A stretch of DNA of 64,000 nt from Euglena gracilis (GCA_039621445.1 CP154955.1:49956086-50020085); one strand, 5' to 3'. Numbered from the stretch's first letter, positions 29,002-40,078 are shown. Notes: a model not told the origin generated them from the sequence alone. Made by a program: numbers and translations.

Positions 29002-32000
29002 GCCGAGACGGTTGGGACCGGCTCTGGCATTGGTGCGAAAAACGCTTGAGATTATCAAGTTTTTGAGACCCAAGGTTTGGTGGTTGGAGACCCCCCGAAC
29101 GGGAATCCTTGCCCGGCATGCTCTTTTGGCGAAATTTCCAGTTTTGGATGCAGACCATTGCCAATTTGAAAGGTGGGGGTATCAAAAACCCACCAGATTT
29201 TTTGGGAGTCCGCATTTGCTTTCACTACCCAATGTCGTTTGCGATCACTCGACATGCCCCAATTTGGTTGAGAAGGATCCCAACCACCCAAACAAGCTTC
29301 GAGCACACAAGGCCAAGCTTGGTGGGGCAAATGGGAGTGCAAAAAAGGAGCTCACCTATCGTATTCCTTACCGATTGGTGGAATATGTGTGTGGTTTCAC
29401 CTCCGATGGCAAGGAAAGAGTTTTGGGGGGGGACCGTGTTTTGGACTCACCCCAACCTTTGACTTCGGACGAGGAATCCGAAGATGAAAATTTGGTGGAT
29501 CCAATGCCCGGGTGTCCAGATGGTTTTTTCGGGGAGGGTGATTCTCCGGTTGACCCATCGGAAATGCGCCAAGCAGTCGAAATGGTGAAAATAATGCGAC
29601 TTTCGGCCAGCCCGGGTGCCCATTTTGAAATGGAAGATGAGGGGGAGGATGTCATCCGTGAAGTGGCAAAACACATGGTTTTGGCGTCAGCCCATGTGAA
29701 TTTTGTGAAGGGTGCGATTGAGGTGAGGGGGGAGACCCAAGACCCCCTCGGTGAAGTCCTGAAAAAGGAGATTGTTGAAGAATTTCGGGATTCATCGCTT
29801 TCTGGGGTTTGCCCTCGAGATCCCCCCGTGAGAGGTCCACACGGGGAAGCCGAAATTTGGTTGAGGGAGGGTGCCAAACCCGTTAGTCAAAAGCCCTATC
29901 ACATGACGGGTGAGAGACGGGAGGCTCATCAACATCTTGTGGATGAGGCCTTGAAAATGGGGAAGGTCGAGCCCGGTTCGGGTCCGTGGAACACCCCATC
30001 TTTTCCGGTACCCAAGAAAACCCCGGGAAAGTATCGCCTTGTGCAGGATTTGAGGCCCCAAAATCTTGCAACCCTGAAAGATGGGCATCCCCTCCCCCAA
30101 ATTTCTCACATCCTCCAAAGACAAGGGAAGTTCAAAATTTGGACGGTGCTGGATTTGACCGATGGCTATCACCAAATGCCATTGAAAAAGGAGCACCGAC
30201 CCATCACTTGCATGTCAACCCCCCGGGGCACCATGCAATGGAAAGTTTTGGTGATGGGGTTGAAAAATGGAAATGCCCAATTCCAACGGATGATGGAATG
30301 GGTTTTGCGAGAACTTCCCGGTGTCGATCCCTACGTGGACGACATCATTATTGGATCCACGGGGGAAACGGAGGAGGAGCTTCTCCAAAATCATGCGGAA
30401 GATGTGAGGCGGGTTTTGCAACGCCTCAAGGAAAACAATCTCGTGTGTAGCCCCGAAAAATCCCACTTTTTCATGCGGGAGGTTGAGTTTTGTGGGCATG
30501 TTTTGCGGGAGGGTCGAAGGAGCCCCTCCCCGGGAAAGCTTTTACCGGTCCAAGGGTGGGGGCTTCCAAAGGTGGTGACCGAACTTCGTGCCTTTTTGGG
30601 TTTGACAAACCATTATTCGGAGTATGTTCACCACTATGCTGAATTTGCTGCCCCCCTCATGGCCAAGTTGAGATTGAATCGGCATGACGGGAGAAAGGGA
30701 TCTCAAAAAAAGTTGGATTGGACCGAGGAGGAAGTCTTGGCTTTTCATCGGTTGAAAGAAAAATTGAAGGAGGAGCTTGAGCTCTTCCAAATCAACCCGG
30801 ATGGTCCATTCGTTTTGAGGTGTGATGCAAGTGATTTTGCCATTGGTGCCGTTTTGGAGCAACTTCACCCCGAGGAGCAGGAAAAATCTTCGGGGATTGA
30901 AGTCGGCAAGAGTCGACTCGTGCCCGTGGGTTTCTTTTCACGGAAGTTGGCCAAGAGCCAATTGAATTGGGTTCCCCGTGAAAAGGAGACCTATGCCATT
31001 GTGGCTGCCCTAAGGAAATGGGCGAGCTACATTGGCTTCCAACCCGTGATCATCACGACCGATCACAAGGCGTTGGAGGATTGGGTAACCGAACATGTCG
31101 ACACCCCCTCGGGTCCCCGAGGAAGGCGAGCGAGATGGCACGAAACGCTATCTCAGTTCGACCTAGAGATTGTTTATGTCCCAGGACACGACAATATCGT
31201 GGCGGATGCCATGTCACGGTATGCCTACCCGGCGAGCTCCGCACGGGAGGATGTAAGCTTCCACGGGAGCTTGGAAGCCCGGGAAGAAGTGAAATCCATG
31301 ATGGAGGGGGAACTCATGGAAAGGGGCTTGGTGGGCTTGATTCGGCGGGAACCCGGGGGGAAAAGGGGGATATTGATGGTGGGGGGGGCAACGGATGTAC
31401 GGGTGGTTACCCGGTCGGGTGTCACCACCTCCTCTCCAACATCCCCCTCGCCACCTCAGGCCGATGAGCAATCCCCCCAATCAGGGGTTGAGGAGGAGTC
31501 GGGAGGAGTTTCCTACCCCGCCACCGCTCCATCGACAATGGCAAGTGAAGGAGTTGAGAACGAATCTTGGAGAACCTCACCCACGGGTACCGGATCAATG
31601 GCGAGTGGAGAGGGAATCCAAGATGGAGCACGAGGAGCCTCGGCCCCTACCGCCGATCCAACGGCGATGGATGGAGATGCAAGAGAGGTGGGCAGCCGAA
31701 CCCCCTCGGGAATCCCCTCCACGAGCCCAACCGAGAAAGGAGGCAAAGGTGGGACCGAGGGACGACGAAGGAGAAAGTGCCGAGGAGGAGGAGGAGAGAA
31801 GGTGTGTTCCCCTCACTCTCCTAATCCCCCCCCTCCCTCTCGAGAAGGGGATGCCTTGGAAGAGGATGTGGGAGGGGAAAGTTCTTCGGCCATGGAGTGT
31901 CTTGGTGATGGAGAATCCTCATCGGATGAAAGGGTTGGGGTTCGACCCGGAATTATGGGAACCCCCCTTGGAGAGCCCAGAAAATTCTCTTTTCGAGCCC

Positions 32001-33388
32001 CCCCCTCTTCGTTGGGGAAGGGGAGACCCCTCGGCGACACGGGTCGGAAGCCCACCACCACCGTGGATCCGAGGGGGGGGAGGTCGAAATTTCGTCCACA
32101 TGTGATGGATGAAGATTGGTCAAGCTTGTATGATCAATCCGAATTTTGGGCGAGTGATTGGAAAAAAACCAAGTCCAAAGGGGAGGAGTGGCCAAATGGC
32201 ATTCGGATTTTTGATGGAAAAATGTACAAGGGGGACAGGTTGTGTGTGCCGGAAAATCGGGTGGAAGTTGTCACACGAGAGCACCACATTGCCATGGGGC
32301 ATTTGGGCGTGGATCGGTTGGTCACCGAAATGGAGCGCCGATATTTTCTACCGACCACCACCAATTGGAAAAAGGTGGTGGAGAAGGTGAAAACAGAATG
32401 TTTGGTGTGTCAAGCGTGTGAACCCCCGAATTGGTCCATGAAAAGACCCATTGAATTCACTCCCATTCCCGAGCATTTTTGGTCCCACGTGTGTATGGAT
32501 GTTTTCTCCATGCCGGAGGTCACGTGGTTGGGACACACATTCAATTGTTATGTTTTGTGTGTGGACCGTTTGACCGGTTGGATGGTGGCTCGGCCAAGTG
32601 TTGAGAAAGGGCTCACCGGGAAACGGGTGGCTCATCTCTTCATTGATGGGAGTTGGGGAGAAATGGGCATTCCGAGTGTGATCACCAGTGATAGGGGTCC
32701 CCAATTTGTGTCTCAATTTTGGGTGACCATGTGTAGTCGATTGGGAATAAGGAGGGCATATTCCCAAGCACACCGCCCCCAAGCAAATGGGCGGGCTGAG
32801 GTGTGTGGAAGGATCCTCCAAGGAATCCTAAGGAAACTACACATGGAGGAAAGGGTGAATTGGGTCGAAGCCCTACCCCGGGCCTTGCGGCTTCAACACG
32901 ATTTGGCCGATCCAACGGGGTACACCCCCTACCAATTGGTTTTTGGGAGGGATCGAAGTTTGGCGGGATTTCCCTACACCCCCATTCAAGATTGTCCCGA
33001 AGCCCATGATTTTTTGACTCGCATGAAAACTTTGGAGGAGAAAATTTCCAAACTCTTGAATGAGGAACATGCGAGGGTCCAAGCCCGAATCAATCGGGGT
33101 CGAAAGGCTTCCCCCCCATACGAGCTTGGATCATGGGTGTGGTTGCTCAAACCAAGATCGGTTGGGGGAAACAAAATGGAGCGATGGTGGCAAGGTCCAT
33201 TTGAAGTTGTGGGGCGGGTTGGAGCCTCGAGCTACCGACTCAAAATTTCGGCGGGGCAACATTTGGATGTCCATGTGGATCAACTCAAGGTGTGCAAGTG
33301 GGACTTAAGCCTTGGGGAGTCCTTTCCACTCACCTACGCCTGTTCGGATTTGGCTGGGCAAAGGGAGGGGTTCTTGAACTCTCCCTAA
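28985..33388 (+). CDS. gypsy Pol, part 2: methyltransferase-like C-half, reverse transcriptase, RNase H, integrase
   Basis: 1,467 codons open to TAA 33,386-33,388; counted from 28,985. Residues 1-110 complete the methyltransferase-like domain (VWWLETPRTG, then WGYQKPTRFFGSP, comparable to motifs VI and VIII). RT about 300-510 with LDLTDGYHQMPL and catalytic YVDD at 450-453. RNase H about 605-735 (FVLRCDASDFAIGAVL; TTDHKALE; HDNIVADAMSR). A 300-residue Ser/Pro/Glu-rich linker follows. Integrase: HHCC zinc finger about 1,100-1,150, catalytic core with Asp1172, Asp1236 (SDRGPQF) and Glu1272 (NGRAEV), DD35E spacing. A C-terminal GPF-type module (WWQGPFEVVGRVGASSYRL) ends without a chromodomain. 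All catalytic residues I can check are intact. Confidence 0.93.
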   Translation: MALSRRPRRLGPALALVRKTLEIIKFLRPKVWWLETPRTGILARHALLAKFPVLDADHCQFERWGYQKPTRFFGSPHLLSLPNVVCDHSTCPNLVEKDPNHPNKLRAHKAKLGGANGSAKKELTYRIPYRLVEYVCGFTSDGKERVLGGDRVLDSPQPLTSDEESEDENLVDPMPGCPDGFFGEGDSPVDPSEMRQAVEMVKIMRLSASPGAHFEMEDEGEDVIREVAKHMVLASAHVNFVKGAIEVRGETQDPLGEVLKKEIVEEFRDSSLSGVCPRDPPVRGPHGEAEIWLREGAKPVSQKPYHMTGERREAHQHLVDEALKMGKVEPGSGPWNTPSFPVPKKTPGKYRLVQDLRPQNLATLKDGHPLPQISHILQRQGKFKIWTVLDLTDGYHQMPLKKEHRPITCMSTPRGTMQWKVLVMGLKNGNAQFQRMMEWVLRELPGVDPYVDDIIIGSTGETEEELLQNHAEDVRRVLQRLKENNLVCSPEKSHFFMREVEFCGHVLREGRRSPSPGKLLPVQGWGLPKVVTELRAFLGLTNHYSEYVHHYAEFAAPLMAKLRLNRHDGRKGSQKKLDWTEEEVLAFHRLKEKLKEELELFQINPDGPFVLRCDASDFAIGAVLEQLHPEEQEKSSGIEVGKSRLVPVGFFSRKLAKSQLNWVPREKETYAIVAALRKWASYIGFQPVIITTDHKALEDWVTEHVDTPSGPRGRRARWHETLSQFDLEIVYVPGHDNIVADAMSRYAYPASSAREDVSFHGSLEAREEVKSMMEGELMERGLVGLIRREPGGKRGILMVGGATDVRVVTRSGVTTSSPTSPSPPQADEQSPQSGVEEESGGVSYPATAPSTMASEGVENESWRTSPTGTGSMASGEGIQDGARGASAPTADPTAMDGDAREVGSRTPSGIPSTSPTEKGGKGGTEGRRRRKCRGGGGEKVCSPHSPNPPPPSREGDALEEDVGGESSSAMECLGDGESSSDERVGVRPGIMGTPLGEPRKFSFRAPPSSLGKGRPLGDTGRKPTTTVDPRGGRSKFRPHVMDEDWSSLYDQSEFWASDWKKTKSKGEEWPNGIRIFDGKMYKGDRLCVPENRVEVVTREHHIAMGHLGVDRLVTEMERRYFLPTTTNWKKVVEKVKTECLVCQACEPPNWSMKRPIEFTPIPEHFWSHVCMDVFSMPEVTWLGHTFNCYVLCVDRLTGWMVARPSVEKGLTGKRVAHLFIDGSWGEMGIPSVITSDRGPQFVSQFWVTMCSRLGIRRAYSQAHRPQANGRAEVCGRILQGILRKLHMEERVNWVEALPRALRLQHDLADPTGYTPYQLVFGRDRSLAGFPYTPIQDCPEAHDFLTRMKTLEEKISKLLNEEHARVQARINRGRKASPPYELGSWVWLLKPRSVGGNKMERWWQGPFEVVGRVGASSYRLKISAGQHLDVHVDQLKVCKWDLSLGESFPLTYACSDLAGQREGFLNSP

Positions 33389-34682
33389 GTCATGGCTGTG
33401 GCGTGTGAAGGGTGGGTGGAGCGTGGTGTGGGGTTAGCGGAACACCCCAGGGAATTCCGTGCCCCCCCCCTCTTTTCTTCTTTTTTGCGTCACAGGTCGA
33501 GGCGTCGCATCGCCGCCGAGGACGTCCTCGAGCGGTACGCGGCGTTCCCAAGCGGGTGACGCCCGGGGACGGGTGCGCCCGCCCGTTGTGGCGTGGGCGA
33601 GGAAAGCATGGGGTTAGGTGGGCCGAACGTCCCAGGGAATTCCATGCCCCTCCCCCCCGTTTTCTTTTTTCTTCATTTTTTGGACCAAAGAATTTTTTGG
33701 AATGTCGGAAGTATACCCATTTTTTTAATGGGTAAGGGTGGGGTCTTGAAGGGGATCGAAGCGTGGGTAATTTTGATGATGGAACCCACGACACGCCCCG
33801 CCCCCATGCATTTTTCGTCAATTTCAGAATTTTCCATGGCAAGGGGAGGAAACGGCGAGTGGGACCCTGTGAACCCCCCCCTGCCATTTTGCCTGATTTT
33901 TGCGAATTTTTGAGGCAAGGGGGGTGATGAACAAGGGGACCCTGTGAACCCCCCCGCCAGGTCCTTCCGCTGAATTTTTGGGAGGCCGACCGCTTGATGG
34001 ATCCAAAGGTGGTCGGAAGGGGGTGGTGACGAGGGGCGTGAAGGAGGGGCACCCATGGTTCACACCGCCCCCCCCCTTTTTTCTCTTTTTACCGATTTTT
34101 TTTGAATTTTTTTCGAAGGGGAGTAACCGATTGTGGAAGCCCTTTGAAGGATCCAAGGGTGATCGGGAGGGGGAAGTGGCATGGGCGTGATGGACGACCC
34201 ATGGTTCACCCCCCTCTTCTCTTTTTTCACTCCGGGTCGGATTCCCTTGGGAAGGGATCGATGGAGTGAATGCGCACGGGTCCCTCACCTGTTCCCATGT
34301 TCTTCGAATGGGGAGAAGGAGACCGAGGGTCGGGGGCGCTCGCATGCGCCCTAGTTCGACCGTGTGGGTTTTTTTTTACCGACTCCGGAAGCCGTGATGG
34401 TTTTTTTTTATTACTTCCCCTGAGGACGCCCATTGAGTGCTTGGGTTGGTGAGAATGCCTCAAGATTTGAGTGGGTGGAGAGGGACGTCTCGGGAGGTGA
34501 GGGGAATTTTGTGGGTCGCCGACCACTTTGAGCCCTTCGCCCCCCCCCCGCTTTTTTTCCTCTCTTCTCCTTTTTCCGCGGGAGATTTTGTTTAGGAAAC
34601 CTTTTCGGTTGGACACCCTCCGGTCTCCCTTTCTTGAGGAAAGGGACCGGCAATCGGAGATTTGCGGGCAAATCTCTTCAGT
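33389..34682 (+). repeat. gypsy 3' non-coding region with degenerate tandem units
   Basis: No ORF with domain support. Repeated GC-rich plus pyrimidine units: CCCAGGGAATTCCRTGCCCC at about 33,445 and 33,635; GGGACCCTGTGAACCCCCCC at about 33,860 and 33,935; a CACCCATGGTTCAC-type unit at about 34,050 and CCCATGGTTCACCCCCC at about 34,198. Several units end in long T/C tracts. It separates pol from the 3' LTR and may carry RNA-processing or packaging signals; that is inference. Confidence 0.6.
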
Positions 34683-34689
34683 AGGGGGG
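34683..34689 (+). other. polypurine tract candidate
   Basis: AGGGGGG immediately precedes the 3' LTR, the position where plus-strand priming occurs. It is short for a polypurine tract. Confidence 0.55.
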
Positions 34690-35821
34690 TGTTGGGACCG
34701 GAGGTGTATTTTTGCCCTTTGGGACGCCGGCCGTGCCGAGCGGTCGGTTGAAAGGGAAATAACCCGGGTGGTGAATCCCCTCGACCACTTGTGAGGGAAA
34801 GGAGTGGTTTTTTGGTGGGGAAGAAGGCTAAGCCCGCGGTTTGACTTGTGCGGAGTCGACCAACCCCCCCCCCAAGGTGATGGGTGGAGGTCATATTTTG
34901 ATAGGTCGGCAAAGCGTATTTTTGGTTTTTTTAGGGGGAGCGCAAGACGGACGCCCCCCCCCCCCTCTTTCTCTCCGACATCAGTTTGGTCCTTTACCCA
35001 ATACTTCCCTCAGACGCCCAAGGCGCCGCTTGGACCCACGCGCCATTTTTTGAGGCAAGGGGCAATTTTTATACGCTAAAAGCGGCAATGGGTGTGGGAA
35101 GGGACGCAAGCCCACGCAACTCCAAATTTTGGGTTGGGGAAGTGTGAGCGCAAAGGGTTATGGACCTGGGGGGTTGAATACACCATGCCTTGGGGAGCGT
35201 GGTGGTGAGCACCCGGCTGGGAGCCGGGCGCGCATACCTGGGATGGGTGTGGGGAAGATAACCCAGAAAAGCGCGCAATCAGCGCGGTAGGAAAGGGTTG
35301 TGCCTACTCCCCCCCTTTCTAATCTCAGGTGGGTCTTCTTTTGGGCCACATCATTGGATCAATTGATTATTGCCAATTCAATCTGTGGATCTGATTGTTG
35401 TGGTTTATCTTTGTGGTTACTTGACAATACTATTGGGATTCTCAAGTTTTGGGTGTTGACAAGCCTAACGTGCACGTCGCGCCTACCCTCGCACCTCGAA
35501 CAACCCCGCAAGTACTTTCTTCAATGTCCTCCACTTTTTGTGCAATTGTTTCTTTTATTTTAGGGAATGGAATTCCAATTGAAAAAGGAAATGCGCAAGA
35601 GGGCAAAAGAAATGGGGAAGAAGCGCCGGCGGGAGGAGCGACACCTCCTTATGGCGGTGTGCTGGGTTGCCAGAAAAAAGGGATCTGGGTTGGGGAGGAA
35701 GATCTAGAAATGGGTGGTTGGGCTCAGGCAACAGGGGATGCGAGGCCGGATAGGTTAATCGATCCTACGCAACCTAGGGGAAACGGAGGTACCGAAGGTC
35801 CCTCCGCCTTAGGACTTAACA
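34690..35821 (+). repeat. gypsy 3' LTR (1,132 bp)
   Basis: Starts TGTTGGGACC, ends TTAACA at 35,821. Differs from the 5' LTR by a few substitutions (for example near 34,793 and 35,358) and longer C-runs. Confidence 0.93.
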
Positions 35822-35825
35822 GTGT
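35822..35825 (+). repeat. gypsy target-site duplication GTGT, right
   Basis: Same as 23,342-23,345; DIRS copy A resumes here with TGTTTGGATTG. Confidence 0.85.
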
Positions 35826-35997
35826 TGTTTGGATTGTTGGGGTGCGTTGGGTTAGGAGGTCCCGCTTAGTGCCGCCTCGTGGCTGACGATGCTGCTCCGA
35901 CTTGGCGACGTGGCTTCTTGTCCCTGGGGGGTGTCCCCCCCTCCCCCCCCCCTGGCCCCCACTCTCTGACCGAGGGCTTTTGAACACAAATTTTCTT

Positions 35998-36884
35998 TTA
36001 CGGGTGGGGGGGGTCGGGCTCACAAGCTCTTTGTGCTTCGCCCTCGGTGTCCCTTCCTCCCTTGTCGGTTTTCCTCGAGGGAGTACGAGACACCTCGGGC
36101 TCCGCACTTTGCCCTTGTGAGGCCAGATTGTGCACTGAAATTAGGGGGGCCAGGGCATTTTCTAGAGCACCTTGGGCACCAAGTCTTTGGTAATGGGTTG
36201 TAAAAGCTTCCACCCCCCTCCACTGACCAATTTCACAAACTTCCTGGGCAGAATGGCCCAATTTTTTGAGTAAACCAACTCCTGCCCCTCTGGTGGAGTG
36301 GGCCCCCCACACCTGAGGGTGCACCCCATGTTTGGCCAAAAATTCTTTAGTGATGAAAGCAATGGTGTCTGCACCTATGGGCTTAAAGGGGGTTTTAGTG
36401 AAAACAGAAGGGGCCCCCCAGGTCTTACGAATGACCTTGTTGCTGCAACATAAGACATCATCAAATGAAATGGGCTTATTTTGGGGCATTGTGGAATGGA
36501 CACAACTCTTTCTCACTTATGGAATTTCTGGCCTTTACGCCTGATTTTGATGTAGGGCGCCTTGCCCAACACACTGGTGGTTCGTTTGATCCTCTCCAAA
36601 TCTGAGCTTCTGTATAAACAGAGGATTCGTGAGCAAAAAATAAGTTGTGTGCGCAATGTACAAATATCAGTGGGAAAGGGGGCTCGGGCCAGCCCCAGGA
36701 GGACTGGGAGGGGATCCCAAAAAGCACCATATTTTTCCAGATTCTGGTTCCAGAGTCTCTTGTAAGGTGCTAACATGGTGTGGAATCTCAGTCCACCAAA
36801 CCCAGGAATCAAAAGCATTGCACTGTAGGAATTACGTGCCTGGGACTTGGAAAATTGAAACAATTGTATCAAAGCGTCAGCCAC
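35998..36884 (-). pseudogene. DIRS copy A tyrosine recombinase (frameshifted)
   Basis: N-terminal part 36,513-36,884 (MADALIQLFQ... to KGQKFHK then stop) and C-terminal part 35,998-36,516 in another frame. The recombinase residues are present: first Arg in CLYRSSDL, the box AHSTRGAGV (His-x-x-Arg) and the nucleophilic Tyr in THYQRLG. A one-base shift near 36,515 separates the halves. The C-terminal frame runs on through the internal complementary region, as in copy B. Confidence 0.85.
36019..36124 (-). repeat. DIRS copy A internal complementary region
   Basis: 36,019-36,088 is the complement-oriented copy of the outer right end (23,251-23,320); 36,089-36,124 is the complement-oriented copy of the outer left end (40,161-40,196). 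Together they form the circle junction of the element, the template that DIRS elements use to complete circular DNA. Same 70+36 bp make-up as in copy B (47,430-47,535). Confidence 0.9.
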
Positions 36885-36900
36885 GTGGTCAGTTGTGGCT

Positions 36901-39431
36901 TCAGGGGGGGGGTACCCCCATTTTTTCCAAGATTACCCATAAAAGCGTAAAAGCGCTTTGATAACGCTTTAAGCTGGGGTTTCTCCCCAGGAAATCGTCA
37001 ATGGTTTTTTTTTGAATTTGTTTCCCCTCCATGATTTGCCTGAGCAAATCATGCAAAGGAGGGGCCACCTGGGGGGTGGCATTTTTTCCCCCCCCGCAGT
37101 TTTTGAACATGCCCATGTAGGGGGTGATTTTCAGGCAGGGGGTCCCTGGTACTTTCATCTTTGTTAATTGGGGCCACCATGTGGCTGAATCCCAAAAGGG
37201 GGTGACCATGACCGTGGGAGAAATTTCTGAATGATTGACCAAGGGGGGTTTGCATAAAGATCCCCCATGTTGTCCAGGGGACATTGGAGGGCATCCACTG
37301 CCCTGGCCTCCCAGTGGGGCCATCTGGCCACAAAATTGGATAGTTTTTTGTTGCCAGGGGAGGCAAATAAATCTGTTTCCAAATTTATGAAATCTTTGAA
37401 ATGCTGCCTTAGCCATTGAAATAGCTGGGGGTCCAGTGAGTAATCCCCCCTGTCTGACTCCCACCTGCTTATGGGGTCTGCTAAGCACTCCTGTGAAGGA
37501 ACCCATTTCACTTGTAGATTTAAATTGTTTTCCATGCACCATTTGAAAAACGGCCTTAGAAGGCTGTTGAAAGGGTCTTTTCTGACCCCCCCCTTTTGTC
37601 AGGTAATAATGAATTACCTGATTGTCTACTGAAAGGGACACCGTTTCCCCTGGCCTGCTTAGACTTTTCAGTGTGCTGATGGCTGCACGTAATTCTTTTA
37701 CATCGATATGTAAAATGGAGTTTTCTCTCCAAAATTCTTGGACAATTTCTCCAGTACGAATGTCTAGCCCCCCCCAGGCATGGGTGCTGCTGTCTGAGTG
37801 CAACTCCCTGGTTGCATTTTGGGGGAAGGGTCTGCCCCCCCAGGTGTCCAGCAGAATTTTTATTTCCCTTAATTGGGCCTTGATTTCCTGGGAAATGGGG
37901 TGTTTTGAGTCCCAGGGGGCTGTGGACTTTGCCACCAAAAAATTTGCTAGGGTGTCTGTAAAAGCCCTTAAAAAGGGCAGGGCCATTAGATTGCATCTTA
38001 TTTGGCCCAAAATGGCAGCCAATTGCCTTTTTGACATGTAATCTTTTTTCACGATTTTTCCCAGCTCCTTTTTTATGGTTTTGACTTTCTGGGGGGGCAC
38101 CTGTAGCTTTCTTTCCTGGAAGTTCAGTTGAAAACCCAGATGGGTTACTACTTGGGTGGGCTGGAGGGTGGACTTTTTCACATTGATTTTGAACCCAGAA
38201 TCCAGCAAATCTTTGACAATTGTGTTCAGGTGATTTTGTAAATTGTTTTGTGTGGGGGCCACCAGCAAAATGTCGTCCAGGTAAACAAACACCTGGATGC
38301 CCCTTTTTCTCCACAGCTTTTCGAAAGTTTTCATTACTGACATGAAAATTTGGGGCATTACATTTAGTCCAAAGCAGCCTGTCTGAAATTCCCAGGTCTG
38401 CCCCCCACCTGATGTCTCAAAAAAGGCCTTAGGCCTGGGCTCACTGGAATATGAAAATAGGCATCCTTTAAATCTATTTTTGCTGCCCAGTGGCCTTTTT
38501 CCAAAACTGGAAAAATGTGCTGGATATGATCCAGCTTGAAAGGTTTTACTTGGAACTGCTGATTTAATTCTCTGCAGTCGCTGATCATTCTTCATTTGGT
38601 TGTTCCCCCTTCTGGTTTCGAAATTAGAAACCATGGGATTAAATGCTGGGTTTCTGAATCCCAAACTCGTTTTTTTGACCCAGTTTTTTCGTAATCCAAC
38701 AGGATTTTTTCTGCCTGGTTCAGGTCCAGATTGGTTCTGGGTTTTGGGTGGGTGGACAATTTTGGGGGATTTACCCAGGGGGGTTTAATTCCATTTTTGA
38801 TCAATTGACATGTTGCTGGGGTGGCATTTTTTGTCCACCATTTTAGACTTTTCTCAAGTCTCTGGTACAGGGGGGTGTCTCCCCATTTTTCCTCCATGGA
38901 ATTTATTTTCCAAATTAGATGATTTTTGGGGTGCTGGGTGGGGGGTGTTGGACATTGCACCCCTGGTGCTCCTGGGGATTGAGCATTCTCTACAGGTGGC
39001 TGGGGGGGTGTGCATGCTCTTCTCACAGGCTCTCTGGTCCTCCACTTTGTCATTGGTGTTGTCGATTGACATACCATAGGGGCCCCTTTTTGGGTGTCCC
39101 CCTTGTTTAGGCTTGCCCCTGACATGGGCATTGAGAAAGAGAGTTGAGGGGGGGTTGCCCCCTTGTCCTCCACTGCCCCTGTGGGGGCATCCTCCTGGGG
39201 CTGCCACAGTACATTGAAACCCCCTGCTGGGGGACAGCATTTTAGCTTCTGGGGGTTCTCCCCTTCTGGTATTCGATGGCCCCAGTGGCCTTGAAATTGT
39301 TGTTGATGTTGATGATAATTCTGGCCCCACTGGTCCTCTTGAATTTTTGATAGTCCCCATTGAATTCTCTTTGATTTTGGGCGCCATGCCCATTGAAAAT
39401 CTTGGGGGGCCACTGGGGGCCCATCCTTCAC
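36901..39431 (-). pseudogene. DIRS copy A Pol: RT, RNase H, methyltransferase-like (disrupted)
   Basis: Fragments in several frames: 38,592-39,431 (pre-RT region to KPEGGTTK), stop at 38,589-38,591 where copy B has Trp, RT start 38,364-38,588 (ISDCRELNQQ; LKDAYFHIPV), frame change near 38,400 at a C-run, RT core and RNase H in 36,901-38,400 (VYLDDILLVA; HSDSSTHAWGG; LSVDNQVI), frame change near 37,585 at a C-run, then 37,164-37,535 with DLFASPGNKKL and DLYANPPWSIIQ, the methyltransferase-like part. Compared with copy B, most breaks lie in homopolymers. Inactive as it stands. Confidence 0.88.
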
Positions 39432-39916
39432 CCCTGATGGGGTGTGTGATGAAGAATTGGTTGGGGGGGGTGTTGTGGACCTGTCCTGCCCCTGCCACTG
39501 GGCATTTGTTTATGGAATCGGCCACCCTGGCCTTGGTATTGTTGGCCACCCTGGCCTTTGTTCCATCGGCCGCCATGGCCAGTGCTGTTGTGGCCGCCAT
39601 GGCCCAGCTTGCTGTTGTGGCCTCCATGGCCCAGCTTGAACAATGTATTGGTGTAACTGGGATATGGGCCTCCATGGCCCTTGCCGTAGTGGCATGACAT
39701 TTGTCTTGGCTTTTGTGTCCTTCGGGTTTTTCTGACCACTGTCTGCCAGCTTCCGTGGCTGTCCCTGGGTGGGTTTTTAGAAACTTTTTCTGGGGGGGAT
39801 GGGACAGCCACGGATCGCCAGGGTTGCACCGCGCCGTCAGGTCGTCCAGCTGTAGTGGCAGCAACTTCTTGTTGTTCAGTGATGCTCTTCTTCGTGTTGG
39901 CAATTGCATTCTTCAT
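39428..39916 (-). CDS. DIRS copy A Gag, N-terminal part
   Basis: 162 residues from ATG at 39,916. Starts MKNAIANTKK, contains DSHGSWQTVVRK, then Gly-His-Gly-Gly repeats (KLGHGGHNSK..., NKGQGGQQYQGQGG). The same order is seen in copies B, C and D, so this frame is the real Gag. It stops at 39,428 after PHQG; relative to copy B a frame change occurs just before, and the remainder continues in 38,854 onwards. Function: presumed RNA-binding structural protein. Confidence 0.7.
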   Translation of the reverse strand: MKNAIANTKKSITEQQEVAATTAGRPDGAVQPWRSVAVPSPPEKVSKNPPRDSHGSWQTVVRKTRRTQKPRQMSCHYGKGHGGPYPSYTNTLFKLGHGGHNSKLGHGGHNSTGHGGRWNKGQGGQQYQGQGGRFHKQMPSGRGRTGPQHPPQPILHHTPHQG

Positions 39917-40078
39917 TGAAGTCTTGAAATGTCAACAATTTCTGATTTGATATCCTCTACGAGCTTCACCTTCCGGATAATTTGATCGACGTAACTCTTT
40001 CAAATTCAACTGTCAAGGTTCTTGAATTGAAGTTTCTTTCTTCTGGGTGTCGAAGGGCAAATTAGGAATCAGCCAACT

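Larger units (their letters stand above)
23346..35821 (+). mobile_element. Ty3/gypsy LTR retrotransposon with methyltransferase-like domain
   Basis: 12,476 bp, bounded by two LTRs that start TGTTGGGACC and end ACTTAACA (TG...CA). GTGT is duplicated at 23,342-23,345 and 35,822-35,825; removing one copy restores the uninterrupted DIRS sequence GGTGTTGTTTGG seen in copy B at 43,319-43,330. The internal region carries ORF1 (coiled coil), Gag, protease-methyltransferase-like, and RT-RNase H-integrase in plus orientation. The order RT-RH-IN and the integrase C-terminal GPF-type module place it in Ty3/gypsy; I see no chromodomain. By eye the two LTRs differ by about seven substitutions plus homopolymer indels, so insertion was recent. 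Confidence 0.93.

Noticed and set aside
33391-34680. An env-like or additional gypsy gene after pol
   Set aside because: No frame longer than ~220 codons, no signal peptide or membrane anchor, and the sequence is made of degenerate GC/pyrimidine repeat units.
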